Shown in pieces: positions 35,220 through 48,094 of a stretch of 64,000 nucleotides of DNA. Position 1 is the stretch's first letter. The number at the start of each line of letters is the position of its first letter. Source of the DNA: Lunularia cruciata (Eukaryota > Streptophyta > Marchantiopsida > Lunulariales > Lunulariaceae); NCBI GenBank assembly GCA_948567375.1, contig OX419755.1:42041001-42105000 (forward strand), written 5' to 3'. The position numbers and the translations under genes are program-made. The notes under the pieces were generated by a model. The model did not search any database, was not told the DNA's origin, and saw only the letters and a program-made list of their open reading frames with translations.

Positions 35220-37960
35220 ATGATTTTGTGAATTTGTTGTCTGAGTGCTCCCAACGTCAAATTGCCATTTGATCTAACTACTCATCTTTGTACTTCTCCT
35301 TCTCTAGCTTTTGGACCTATAGCTTCAGCTCATGTAACTTTGTCTTGGTCATTTTACCTTGAGCTATCTCCTCTAGGACTTCCACCAATTGATCTTGAAC
35401 TTGAGTATCATTGTCTTCATTTCTTTTGAGTTGGTGCTCAAGACCTCCACCTCTTGTTTCACCTCTTTCATTATTTGGGGTCAATTAGCTACACACTTTC
35501 TTCTTCTTTAATTCTTTGGCTATATGTAATACAAGTAGCTATACATATTATCTAGAGGTGGAAATTAGCTTGGTAACATTTAGAAGGATGTTATATATGA
35601 TGGAATAATTAGATCAGATAGAGGTGTCCTCAAAAGAGTACTTCCACTTATAGAGCAAGAGCTAAAAACACCTTGAAAACTTTAGAGCCAATTTTGAAGG
35701 CCTAAACAAATGAATTAGGCCTAGAAAATAGAAACAAGTTGTACCTTTCCAGAAGAAAGGGCTTGCCTTCTCTCTCCCTCCCCCCTCCCAACTGTTTTTC
35801 TTGTTGAGAGCTTTCTAGTAGTACCTCACCCATGTGATTTTGAGTTTCCTATAGGAAGATTCACTAAAGATTACTTTTGGTCAAACTTGTTTAACCAACC
35901 AGATAGGACAAGGACCAAAATGTCACCCATCCATGCAACTAATCTAAGGGTGGAGCTTTTTGACATGTCACCAATCCATGTATCTGATCCAAGAAAGGAG
36001 TCTCCTTTGAGGAAATCCTCTTGGTTATATAATAAAGACAAGATGCTTCTTTGGAGCATCAAAGTATTGAGTGCTGAAGCTTTTTGTTTTCTCTCTTGTG
36101 TTTCTTGTGGAGGTTCTCCTATCCTCAGAATATTACACTAGGTTCTCCAATTGGATTGCCAACTCTATCCAATATGTGGACATTTGTACTTCTAAGGTCA
36201 CTACTCAAATCTCAATGATTTCTAATTCTCCCCAAGTACTACTTACCACTTCTTTGTCTCCGGCCTTTAGTTGATCTTTGTTCCAATTTGCATATTCTTC
36301 TTCTCAATCCAAAGTGTTTTCAATTCAAATTGTAACCTTTGGAGTTCTTCATCCTACCTCTTTTTCTTTGCTATCACAAAAGAGTTTTATCTTTATATCT
36401 CAAAGTTTTCTTGCACAAGGGCATTTACCTTCTTTGCCTCCTCCTTGTATAGGTCTTTTCTCTTCATCAACTCCTCTTTCTTAGTTGTCATCCTTTGTCT
36501 TTTTGTATAAATGACTTGATGAAGCCTTTGGAATAGTGTAGTACAATTGACCACATTGGGCAGACTGCTTGGTATTGTGGAAGAAGGAGCTCTATCATAT
36601 ACAAGGCCAATCTCATCAAGTGAATTACAAAATTGGCTCATTCCTTTATTGACATTCTTTATTTGTGAGCAACCTCTTCTCTTACTTGGGCTGCACTTTT
36701 TTCAAAAGATCTTTGCTTTCTTCCTTTATATCTACTCTTTCTTCAACTTCTTGACTATGCACTTTGGCCTCCTATTGCACTTCACTTAGAAGGTCTTCTT
36801 ATGCTCTTTCTTTGGACTCTAGCTATTCTTCTTTGGGTACATCCATTTCTTGGGTAGAGCTAGGAAGTTCTTTGGACTGATGTGATTTTTCTCCTTGGTC
36901 TTTGGCTTGGTCTTCTTTTTCTACAATCCGCTTTGATAAGATACATATCTTTGTATTGATCTTTATCTTCAGCCATATAGACTCTTGCAAGGTGAAGGAT
37001 CCTTCTTTGTCTTCTTGGTCTTCTTCTTTGGAGTCTTCTGCCTCCTCTTCCAAAGATACACTCATTACTTATGGATTCCATCTCAATCTCTTGGCTAGAT
37101 TTTGAGGCTTCAATGGAGTTTTCCTCTTCTTCTTACATCTATATGGTGGTACTTCTTTGTCCATAATTACAAATTCTCTAAATTATGCATACTTTGCATC
37201 AATTACTTTGTACTTCTTAATGAAGGACTTTCCTTTGGGTTGTGAGGCAAAGTACCCCATTGGATGCAAGTGGTTGGGGAACTTCTTGCACTCCTTCCTT
37301 CTTAGCAAATTCAACCCCATGTAGAAATTTATGGCAAAGGGAATTAAGTAAGTTGCTCCACCATCTTCCTTGAGTTATAAGTGCAAGCTACTCCCTTGGA
37401 AGTATAACATAATTGCCCAATTTATTGGTTACCATTTTTACATGTACTCAAAGAAGATTGCTTTGTTGTTGGTGACGTAAGTTGTTCTCCTTGGCCAAAA
37501 TAGTTTCATTATTGCTTTGACAACTCTTTGTGCCAGATCTTTAGTTTATAACTACCCACACTTCTCTTATTGGCAAAAGATGATTTAATTTGGTCCTCCG
37601 ACACTTTATCTATAGGCCTGAAATTTGTATCAAGTTTCATTGCTCTAGAAGGACTTGCATCTACACCAAGGACTATTCACCAATTCTCCTTGTTCCAATT
37701 ATAGTGCTTTCCTCTTAGGTCCCCTATTTCTATATCTTTCCTGTCCTTCATCTCATAGATGATCCAAAGTTGCTCAACTCCCAATTGTAGAGTAAAATGG
37801 AAAGATGCTTGCTCTAGATTACCTTAATCTTGCATTGAATTGCCCATTTTTAACTGTAGGGCTGCAAAAAATTACTTTGGGAATATCCTCATAGGTTTCT
37901 ATAAAAGCACCATTTTTCCTATCAAGTGTTAAGGTAGAAGAAAAAAAACTTCAAAGGATT
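35220..37960 (-). pseudogene. ORF-X copy 2, interrupted by an F2 LTR
   Basis: Read on the minus strand from 37960 the segments are NGAFIETYEDIPKVIFCSPT, then EQLWIIYEMKDRKDIEIGDL, KENW.IVLGVDASPSRAMK, a basic/acidic region at 36823-37110 (SVSLEEEAEDSKEEDQED), a frame at 36393-36641 (MSQFCNSLDEIGLVYDRAPS) ending in a Lys/Glu-rich helix, and, beyond the LTR at 35525-36137, a further Glu/Lys-rich helical stretch (VQDQLVEVLEEIAQGK). The C-terminal half looks like coiled coil. It has many stops and matches the copy at 9.25-17.2 kb. I do not recognise the family. Confidence 0.6.
35525..36137 (+). repeat. solo LTR of family F2 within ORF-X copy 2
   Basis: It starts TGTAATACAAGTAGC, ends CAGAATATTACA, is 613 bp long, and has a TATATAATA motif near 36025. 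The termini TGTAATA and TATTACA form a perfect short inverted repeat. ORF-X coiled-coil coding continues on both sides. A target duplication is not clear (CTATA against CTAGG). Confidence 0.75.
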
Positions 37961-40900
37961 GCAGAAACTAGAAATTTTAGGGATTGCTATTTGCTTTGAG
38001 ATGGGAGAAAGGGCAACCATGTAGAAAACATGAAGGATGGGAAGACCTCATCAAGCCTTACAAGGATGAGACAAAATAATTACAATGGGGCTAAGCCCCA
38101 ATAGAATCAATATGAGAAATCTGCCTTACTACACCTAAGATTTCCGAGCTATGCAAGTCGTATGGTCTACAAACAATTGGAGCATCCAAAGAAGCATCAC
38201 CTAGTGTGATTGCTCTCCTATGAATTGCACCAACCACTGCACTCTATAGAAAAATAGACACCCACTGTCTAAATATGCTACATAGTATGAGAGTGAGAGT
38301 GGTTACTCCTGGTGCCTAACATGATAAGCTCTTGTGCACTCCCTAACAAATGTGTCAAACATCGTGTCCATTGCTCCATATAACTCCAAGGCTAGAGGAA
38401 CAAAGAGGTGACCTTGATGCATGGCCCTCTAGTTGGAGACCTTGCAAGCTACTACTGCACTTACCACCCATCTAGGAGGATGGGTAATCACTTCCTCCAA
38501 AACTATATCATGCGTAGGGTACATAACCACGACATTGGCTATTATCACCTGATCATCTCAGACCAAGTATACGTCTGCCCTACATATCGTCTGCAAAGCA
38601 TATGAATGCTCCTTCCAAGCCAAGTATCCGCTCTCTTGTGCCATAGCAAATATTATATCCCTAATAACATCATGGTTAGCTATCCTATGTCCTCCAAAAG
38701 GACACCATGTCATATGGAATGTTGTTGCATCAAGTGTAAATCCACACTCACAAGTGAGTAATGAAGATATAGATGGGTAGACCAAACCTAAGCAAAACCT
38801 CATTGCTAAAGAAAGTAATTAGTGCAATTTAGAATGCCCTAATGCATGGTTGAGCTAAGATCCAAGAGCCTGTACTCTTGTTGAAGCAAGAGCAAATATG
38901 TGCCCTAGTAGCTTGAGGAATGGATGAGTCAACTAAGTGAGAATGTACCATATGGTCACATTATTGCTCCATCAAGGAAGATTGTAAACCTCTAGTCCAA
39001 TCTAATGATAGTAAAGCAAAAGATAGAAATTCCTTGCATGCCCATGGGGATAGACTATCTCTTGTATGCCACAATAACATCTAGAGAGAAATGGATCCCT
39101 CCTCCACCTTTGTCACATAAGTCTCCAAAACCAGCCTATCAACAACCACAAAAGGAGAGGAAAGTAGAGATGTCAAGAGAGCCCAACTACCAAAAAATTC
39201 TATACGTATCATCTCCTCCATAGATAGCAAGCCAACCCTTGCACACAAGATTGGCAAAGTTGTCTATCTATGTGCCAAATGCCTTGTCACACACTCAAAT
39301 GTACTCGGGCCAATAATATCATCAAAGACTCCCATAATCCTCCTATCAAAGGCTCTTGGATGTGATAGGATGGACAAGGAGGGGGGAATTGTGTGGAAGA
39401 GGTAAGTTTGTAAACAAGCAATAGTAGAGGAGAGTATACTAAATGCTACCTACGGATCTCCTAGTAATAAAAGGTCATCTACATGGAGGACATCCTCTAC
39501 AAGGGTAGCTATCATGCCATTTGTAGCATCACACCTAGATTGCTTGGATTTTGGAGTAGTAGTGTTGGTAGTCAAGAGTATCTTTTTTACTACTTGTTGA
39601 TGGTTAAATTTCATATTTGGGGTACTAACTACATGGTAGGGCCCATTGTCACTTGTACCATTTGGACCATCAGGTGTGCCATCAATGGGACCGTTAGGGT
39701 TGGAGATGAAGGGGTATATTTTCAAAGTGTAGCTCCAAAGAGCTCATTTCTTTGATGTTGAGCCTTTGAGTTCCTGGCTATGGTAGATAAGGGCAAAGAG
39801 GTTGGTGAGCGTCACCTAGATTCTCTTAGCTAGAGTGGGTGTGTCTTGATTGTAATTGCCAATTGTTGGTAGTTTAAGTGATAGATCAAGTACGGATCTG
39901 ATTGAGTGTGATATGAGTTGTGTAAACAAACTGATTGCATCAAATTTGTGTCCATGTCCATATATCCATGTATGACTTACGTGTGAGTTGTGCTTCTAGA
40001 GTGTGTGATATTAACAATGATGTATGTTGTGTAGCAATGTATATATGCATGACACAACATCTAATAATCGTGTGATAAAATCCTCAGATCCTACTTGCAC
40101 TCCAAGAACACTTTGTCCATTTGTAAATGTGATACAGCCCTCTTGAAGCTCAAGGTGGGGAGGAATACCTAAAGAGGACCATGCCCTGCACTTTGACACC
40201 TTGACTATCAAGCCTACTAGATGTAGCTTGGTAGTCAAGTGGTCAAAGGCATACCTAATATGATCTACATGGCCCAAAATGTGTGTATTATTTGCCAAGG
40301 AGGGAAATACACAATGTGGCATGGCCAAAGTAGTAGATAAGAGAGCTCTAAAGTAGTCATGGAAAATAAGGGTCCCCTAAAGGATCTCCCTGATGTGTAC
40401 CAACAGGTGACTCCAAGACAGTCACTACCTCCTATGAACAACCATGCTAGTAGTAAAGGGAAGCAAGAGAGCCATAAAATGACTTTGCAAAAGGAATAAG
40501 ACCCGCCAAGGATCCACCAACCTCCCTAAGCTCTTTAAAGATAGATGCCCATGAGACGCTATTAAAAGCATTTTCAACATCTACTTGTAGGGTGATCCAC
40601 TCTGGATGGATATCTAGGAGTGCCCTAATGCCTACAAATATAGCCTCACATCCTTCAAGTGTAGCTACTCCAAATTGATGTGGACTGAGGTGCTATCAAA
40701 AGTGAGAACAATGCTAAAGGTCAATGGTGCAGTTGACTAAATGCAAAATGATCTCTTTGATAGAAATAGGTCTAGTGACTCCCATGTCCTTCTCCATCAC
40801 AAGAAGTTGACTAGCACCTAACATCCACCCTAACATCTGCCTTACAAACATAAGAATGTCTCCTTTGCTACTACTCCAACCACCTGAAACAACTCACTAA

Positions 40901-41830
40901 AACCACTAGAAGGATCCTCTACCTAAATGCAATCTCTAAGGTGCTTATATAGCATCCCTAACAAGCCTCTTGAGGAAAGGTAAGGGTGCAAATGCACAAT
41001 GCTTGTGCAAAAAGTGACCTATCAAGACATAAAGGCTACTCAAGTTGATAATCTAAGACCTCTAGTGTTAATCTCTCTCTTGCCATGAGATGTAGAGAAT
41101 GTAGGGAAAAGATAGTCTCATCAATAGGACTAGTCATAGACAAAGGGTGTAGTGCTTGTGTTGCTCTACTAAACCCTCCCACTTGACCCAATGTCCTACA
41201 CCGTCGTAATTGAGTGGACTCTATGGCATCCTATGGCAAAACCTATCTCATAAAATATGCAACCCTAATAGACTCCTCTTGAATGGCTGCCCAATCCCCC
41301 TCTTGGAATTGATGAAATCTAGCAACCACCTCTTTATGCCTTGCATGTCCCCCTCAAGCATAACAAAGACACCATTGAAGGAGTAAGAGGAATAGGAACC
41401 ATGCTAACTCATCCAAGGGATCACATGCCAAACGACCAAGTGGTAGGAAAAAAGCCTATCTAGCCTCATCATGGATTGTATGGGGTAGCCTATGGAATAA
41501 ATGTGGACATGGAAAACTAGAAAATGCAACCCGCTTGAGAAGCTAACCACTCCCACGACTCAACCGGTATCCTTGGAATGGTCAATAAAGGGATAGAGGA
41601 AGCATGCGTAATCTCGTGTGTCACTATTGTTGATGTGGTCACATGCCTTGCATGAGCATCCCAAGTGGTCCAATTTTAGTCCTTGTCCATCCTTCACACA
41701 TGGGTCTTTACCCCTTGCAAGTAAAGCATTGATGACACATCGAGCATGGTGTATCCAGAGCCGCTCTAAGCGGCACCATATGGGAAGGTGTAGCCATGGC
41801 TAGCACAAGAATAATGATATTAACACATGA
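37960..41830 (-). mobile_element. NL non-LTR retroelement, near full length (copy NL4)
   Basis: This is the longest NL copy. On the minus strand a Cys/His-rich N-terminal segment near 41620-41760 reads CSMCHQCFTCKGKDPC. The reverse transcriptase near 40010-40650 includes CVFPSLANNTHILGHVDHIR; the two catalytic Asp read Asn. A tail follows (SVLGVQVGSEDF). The FDRRIMGVFDDIIGPSTFECV segment is at about 39250-39360. The C-terminal Cys/His motif at 38640-38800 reads CECGFTLDATTFHMTWCPFGG and HRIANHDVIRDIIF. RADVYLV follows, and the PLALELYGAMDTMFDTFV tail is near 38350-38410. The layout resembles non-LTR elements that carry a C-terminal CCHC motif and a restriction-like endonuclease (inference). 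Confidence 0.75.
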
Positions 41831-42300
41831 TTCTCCTTTCCATATCTCCACATACTTGCAAAACCACAAATTTTTCACATCTCAACTCATATCAGAAAAT
41901 ACAATCTCTTCAAACCCTAAAAATTATAAACTCTCATAACTTTCAATTTCCATCTCAAAATGTCAAACTAAATTTCCATGAAACTCAATCATGAAAACCA
42001 AGAGATTAGAAATGAAATTTCTCAACCCATCACTCTCAATGTGTAATGATCACACTAAAAAACCTAAAAATCCCCATAACTTTCTTCTCAATTCTCCATA
42101 GTCTTCAATCTAGATACCAATGGAACAGAAATTGAAAAACAAGCAGAATAGACTATTCACTCAAGTGCTATATGCTAGAGAGCCCTCAGAAAATATGTAT
42201 CTTTTTCCTCAAATCTCTCCCTTTCCTCTCCTGTCTCCATACTCTCCCAAACTCCCGTCCCGTTTTGCTTTGAGATGTAGGCTTTGAGTTTGAGAATACT
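41831..42300 (-). other. probable 5' untranslated region of NL4
   Basis: Its reverse complement matches the AT-rich leader before NL5: AATTATAAACTCTCATAACTTTC-like blocks here correspond to the repeated GAAATTATAAATTGAAAG blocks at 60640-60740. This suggests the leader is part of the element. Confidence 0.4.
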
Positions 42301-42399
42301 TTGCAGAAAGTGAAATTTCTCTAAGCACTTGATTTTAGAGCTGGAGTTTTTTATTCTGTTGGTAAGGGATCACTCTCCATACATACAAGCCCCTTAGTG

Positions 42400-42600
42400 A
42401 ATGGTCTTTGGTGGTAGTGCATTTAAATTGATATATTCTCTTTGGGTCCAAAGGTCCTTTGTACTTAAGTTATTTGCCTTTGACTACCCTATGGACTTGA
42501 ATCCTTTGACATTCTTTCTTCAAAGTGCCTTGAGCTTTGTACTTGTTCCCTTCATACCATTGCATGCACAAACAAAACTCCAAAAGAAACTAAACTAAGA
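42400..42600 (-). repeat. dispersed repeat R3, copy 2
   Basis: The block AGCTTTGTACTTGTTCCCTT and its surroundings (42500-42590) match the reverse complement of 8700-8790. The identity of the element is unknown. Confidence 0.4.
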
Positions 42601-44510
42601 GTGTTTCCTTCCTTAAAAAATAATTATCCTTCCATCTCCTTATAGAAAAGAGAGAAAAAAACTCTTTTAGAAAATATGTCACCACAATATATTATCAGCT
42701 TTTGGAGCTTGGTTTTATAGGTTTAGACCCTTTAAATATGAATTTTCTTTCATCAACGGCAAAATTGGCTAATGAATTTATTCTTTAGTTGGCTTGGTTC
42801 TTAAGTCTACTTGTTTGGACTCAATAATTATATATATGTGTATTAAGGAGAAATCATGTTTTTTAATTGGTTATAATTTGTACATTTAGATTTTGTTTAT
42901 GTATTTTGGATCTTATTGTATACAAAATTCAGAGAGCTTTTTCAAGCAATAGAATCACTTAAAACAAACACTGTATGAAAAAGTTACCAAAAATTTATGA
43001 GTATAATCTTTTATATTTTATAAAATCTATACATTTTGACTCCAAATTATGTTTTTGTACTTGCTTTGATGCTTGAGTCTCTAGATTTGGTGTAAGTAAC
43101 TATAGAACAAGTACCAAGGTGAAATTGTATTTTCATTTTGCTGTATTTTTATTTAGGTTATGTTATTAAATTTCTCTCATAGGATAAAAGATTTAAAAGA
43201 GCTTTTCTGATGCAATCATGAACACTTGAAAATTATACTATATTTGAAAAAAATTTGAAATTATATAAGTAGAAACTTTTTATCAATTTATTATCTTCTA
43301 TCATGGACTCCAAATGTGGTTGTTGGTAAGCTTTGATGTTTAAATTTTTGGATTTGGAGTTAGTAATTATTAAAGAGATATCTAAAACAAGTTTATAATT
43401 TTCTTCTCCATAACATATGTATCTAGATTCAGTTTAGATGGCTTTTGGTTGCATAGAACTTAAAGTTGCTAGAGCTTTTATTATAATAGACAAATGAAAT
43501 TGTTAATGAAAATGGTTATTAATACAAATACATCAGCCACTCCAAGCAAGTAGCAAGCAAGTTCTCTCCTTTATTTGTTAATTTGATCATGATACTTGGA
43601 TTTATGATAGCATTTTGAACATATAATTGTAGTATGTTCCTTTTATTTCTACCTTCTCATACCTTAAGAAGTTAAAGCTCATATTTTTATTGCTCAAAAT
43701 CATTAAAAACAATTATAGTTATATACAATATTATGAGATATCTTTTATAAGCAATGACAAATTATGTACCCTAATCATACCTTCATCTAACTCTTGTTGG
43801 TAATGTTTTTAAACCTGCTTTAAATTAGGTTTTCCTATTCGATAAGGATGATTCAAAATCATATATGAAGATGGGTTATTTTTATGTACATATCAAGCTC
43901 TTAATCCCATTAGAACTATTGGACATCAAATAAACTAATTGATTTGTTTTATGATATATTAGTTTTTTTAATCAAACTCTTTCACCTTACACATAACTTA
44001 TTGAACTTGATACATAATACATTTATCATGAATTTTTCTCTTAAAAGTATTGGACCCATATACTAGCTCTCTTTACAATTGTATCATAAGTATTCTAGAA
44101 TACAAATCCAAATGTTGTATGGCTTTGCCTTTTTATCTCAAGAAGACACCAAACATGGAATCTAAATAAAACTCCCTAACCATGCTTATCAACTTCTCAT
44201 TTTGCAATTTTCAATCATAGAGCTCAAAGCTCATATTAAAAATGTAAAATTTAATGGATCAATCATGGTTTGTGCAAAAATAATAGTTTTATTTTTATAA
44301 TTATCATTTTATATTATATCAGTCTATGTTATCAAAGTAATATCAATTTTAATTCACTCATAAAAATACTCAATCAAAATCAATCTAATATGCAAAAAGT
44401 ATATTTTAATTTATAAATTAAAAATGATAATATTTTAATCTAATTTTCTATTTGGCTCACACAAAATTTTTTAATTATATATCTTGATAGATAATTTCCA
44501 AGTTTGAGAC
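42601..44510. other. AT-rich intergenic DNA
   Basis: No open frame, repeat or element similarity recognised over about 1.9 kb. The composition is strongly AT-rich. Confidence 0.5.
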
Positions 44511-44514
44511 TTCA

Positions 44515-44580
<66 letters not shown>

Positions 44581-44584
44581 TGAA
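44511..44584. repeat. (TA)n run inside a perfect palindrome
   Basis: About 31 TA units (44517-44578) are flanked by TTCACTTA on the left and TAAGTGAA on the right, so the whole 74-bp block is an inverted repeat able to extrude as a cruciform. Confidence 0.9.
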
Positions 44585-44806
44585 TTATGAATAAATAAAT
44601 AGAATATTTTTTCTTAATAAATGTAAATAAGTATGCTATAGAAATGTAAGGTTATAATTTCATACAATATTTCAAGTACCACCTAGTTCCCAAGGATATC
44701 CTTAATTGAGAGATCCAACTCCACCAAAGCTTGAGAAACTTTCACTCATCATAGTGATCAATTATTCTTACACTATTTATTAAGACAGATTCTATCATTT
44801 TATTTA

Positions 44807-45000
44807 GGGAATTGATATTTCCACACCCACTTGTTTTATATTTCCACGCCTCCACTTTGCAAGGTTGCCTCCATATGAGACTTTGCAAGGGTCCATGTGA
44901 GGCCATCTAAATTCGTCGTTCGTGGAAACCAACGTCATCGCTCGGATATTTTCTAGGGGTGTGGGAATATAAAAATGTGGGTGTGGAAATATCAGTTCCC
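44807..45000. mobile_element. MITE of Mutator-like type with 9-bp target duplication
   Basis: Terminal inverted repeats 44807-44830 and 44977-45000 match at 23 of 24 bases (starting GGGAATTGATATTTCCACAC) and continue more loosely to about 45 bases. The 194-bp unit is flanked by a perfect 9-bp direct repeat, TTTTATTTA (44798-44806 and 45001-45009). A 9-bp duplication and long inverted repeats beginning with G are hallmarks of Mutator-like elements. There is no coding capacity. Confidence 0.9.
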
Positions 45001-45009
45001 TTTTATTTA

Positions 45010-46949
45010 CGGAAATTATCATAGTGATACTATTTTCAATCATAAGATATATAAACATGTTTTTATTGTAATATTGTTGGCTATGATATCAAAGAGAGCT
45101 TTATTGTCGCTTCAAGGCACTAAAACGAAGCTCAGATTCAACAGCTACGCAAATGAACCCATGTTCTATGACCAAGTAATGGAATTGATGTTCTTTTAAG
45201 CTATAATGAGCTATACAATCCAAGTTCAAACATTTAATACTTTAAGACATCCGAGATAAAAACTTTAACTAAACTGAGGTGGGATGTTTGAATCTTCAAA
45301 CCTTCTCTAAAGATATAAGGGCTTTGAATATGGTTCTAGCAGCTTTGATTGGTTTTATAATCTTCACAATAGAATCTCTTGCAGTGGTGATTTTTTCACT
45401 TCTATTACTTGTTTTATATTCAAATATTTTATTATATTGTATAATATCTAATGAAATAAAAATTAATTCAAGAATCATTCAAATAATTTTGGTAGATTAG
45501 TCATCAAGATAATCTGGAATTATGTATTAATTATATTTTTGTGGATGATTTATCTTTCTTAGAGACGATGAGTGATATACTAACAAAAACGTTTGCTGAG
45601 TAAAATTTATTTCAAAACTATAGATTTCAATGAGATCCAACTCTTTAAAATAGTTAAGTATATTTTTTATTAGTGTTAATCATATTAGATGATATTGCAA
45701 AGACACATCATGTAAAAAATTCATACATACATTCAGTGAGCATGATGCATAATGTATTAAATAATACATGCACCTGAGGACGAAAGTACCTAAATATCAT
45801 ATTTTGCATTACTCTTTCAATTCATTATGTAAATATTTTTAATTAGATGAAGCTTGTTTTGGACCATCCGAGACATGCCAAATAAATCGCTTATCTCACT
45901 TTTTTAAATATACTATTTGCACATCCGTTACATACTGTATTTTCCATTAGGTTAAAGCATGTCTAATATATGTCAATCCACGTGTTATGTACGGCCAGCT
46001 TTGAAGTATTTATATTTAAGACAAGAGGTTCATCTATTAGTGTGACAAGAGGTACCATTGATAAGTTTGATCAAAACCTAAAATGGAGAAATGTAGAAGG
46101 TATATAGACTTGGTTCAGTTGTTTTACCCTAGGTTAAAAACGTTTATCACATGTATAGTAAAATTGATAATGTGATTAATTTTTAATATTCTTCCTCCAT
46201 TTAATATTAATGGCTACGGACCAGATATACAAAGAATCTTCATTCTGTTAATGAGTTTCCATAAAAGGTTCTCCGGGAATTCTCATTAAATTGAATGTCA
46301 AGTTTTTAAAAATTATGCTCTACATCAATAAAAGAATCCAAAACTATTTCGACCGATTAAAGAATACTGTTAGATTAAAGATTAAGATCATAACATGGAG
46401 CCCTTTGAAAAGAAATGTGAATCTTTCAAATTTTCAAGAACTGCTTTGTTTTCACGTCTCACGTTTTACTTTTAGTTATCATTAGTCATAGAAAGTTCAA
46501 AGTATAGATATGTTTACAAGCTTATAGGACGCTGAACCGCCGCTCCAAAGGATTTAGAAATTTCTCATGGCCATTTAATTTTGAATAGCCAATGCTATTG
46601 ATCTTTGATTTTACTGTGAACTTTCAAGTACATACATCACAACTTCTGGTTTTCTAACCGAAACTTAAAATTTTTATACCATTTAGTGAAAAAAAAGAAT
46701 TAAAAAGAGAATAGAAATCAGACATCCTTCTACTTTTTTCTTGATATGTAATTTAAAGATGATTTACTTCACATTGATATCACATTGTTTTCTCAAAAAA
46801 AAAAACATAGGAATCACTTTGGGAAATATGTAGAACTAAAATTTAGAAAATCACTCCGAATTGCAGCAAAATCAGTCTGAGACCTTGATAACTAGAAAAC
46901 AAAACCAAACAGTTTCCAACTTGATTGCCGCGTTCTGCAACTTGGGAAT
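45010..46949. other. AT-rich intergenic DNA
   Basis: A block at about 45117-45180 (AGATTCAACAGCTACGCAAA) is repeated in diverged form at about 50275-50335. A 73-codon hydrophobic frame (45279-45500, plus) is unsupported. Nothing else recognised. Confidence 0.4.
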
Positions 46950-47085
46950 GATGTCTCATATAGACTCTAATGGCGCTTAGCCCTATTTTTACCTTTTTCG
47001 TCTCTCCCTTGATGGGGTCTTCCTCCATCCTTCGTGTTTTCTACGCGGTCGCTCTTTCTCTCAACTTGGGAATGAGCAGGAAGAG
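46950..47085 (+). mobile_element. NL 3' region fragment (copy NL6)
   Basis: The run from TCTCATATAGACTCTAATGG through GATGGGGTCTTCCTCCATCC to GTTTTCTACGCGGTCGC matches the reverse complement of about 38010-38130 in NL4, with scattered substitutions. It is a short 3' fragment. Confidence 0.6.
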
Positions 47086-47123
47086 AATACGCTTATTCGT
47101 TAGCATATCCACAACCGTAGAAG

Positions 47124-47153
47124 GTTCAGTTTCAGTTTCAGTTTCAGTTTCAG
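47124..47153. repeat. TTTCAG hexamer repeat (5 units)
   Basis: Five consecutive TTTCAG-type units (the first incomplete). A simple repeat; I attach no function. Confidence 0.85.
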
Positions 47154-48094
47154 AACATGGGAACCGGATTAATATCATTCTCCAAGGTCTTTCCATCACT
47201 TTTAGCGAATATTCCATGAGGCATGCAATCCTCAAGTTCCATGGGGGTACGACATTTAGGTTCATGGGTTTGGGGGTAAAACCCACTAAATGTCACAACG
47301 CGTAAGGTGAAGCTAAGCCTGAATCCCTCGGTGTATAATATTCGATCACAAAACCTATCCTTTTTAGTCCTTATTCCGTGCAAGAAGAATCGCTTAAGCT
47401 TTATGCTTATAGGAAATTGCGTTTATTTCACTAGCATAACAAAGATTCATGAGATTTTTTCCACTAATATATATACTTTTTTATTTGATTCCCTTTGAGC
47501 TCAATATACTTGTTCATCGTTTCAATTCTCCTGATACACACTTGAATCTGTTATTTGGCATTTAGAGAGTAGACAGTTTATAATCAATTCAAGCTAAAAC
47601 CGTTTCTCTTACCCACAATTGAGCTTGAGTATGGTTATCCTTCTCGTCAAAGACAGAAGTCGATGATGGCAAGCAAAGTCCGTGGATATGAGCATTTAAG
47701 ACTGTTCAAAGGCAATATTCTAATCTCACTTTGTCATAGTTGTCCTCTCAATCAATCAGCTACAAGCTTTGTAATGATAACAAACACGAATAAACTAATG
47801 CTTAGATTAGAATATACTGTAGAATCTACGTACAAAGGCAATGTATGTATCCATATCAATTGTAATACATACCCTGAAACTATCAGTGATAGAACGCGTG
47901 GCACATGAAAGCAAATAAATGATATAAAGCGGTTATAAATCAAACTAGTCTCTTCTTATTTGGAACCGCTTACGGATGTAAGCACATGGTGCATTAGACA
48001 TTAAACGTTAGGTACCTTGTAACTCCCACGGACGCCTCGTAACCATGAATGTTAGTGCTTATAACCTTCACTAATAGAAAGGACAACTCATATA
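47154..48094. other. intergenic DNA, nothing recognised
   Basis: Short frames only. Its base composition is between that of the AT-rich block and the genic stretch. Confidence 0.4.

Noticed and set aside
33873-36137. Two F2 LTRs about 1 kb apart as one short LTR element with a 1-kb internal region
   Set aside because: ORF-X coding resumes on both sides of the second LTR, and outer flanks (AAAGG/CTAGG) do not match. Two separate insertions explain this better, though not decisively.
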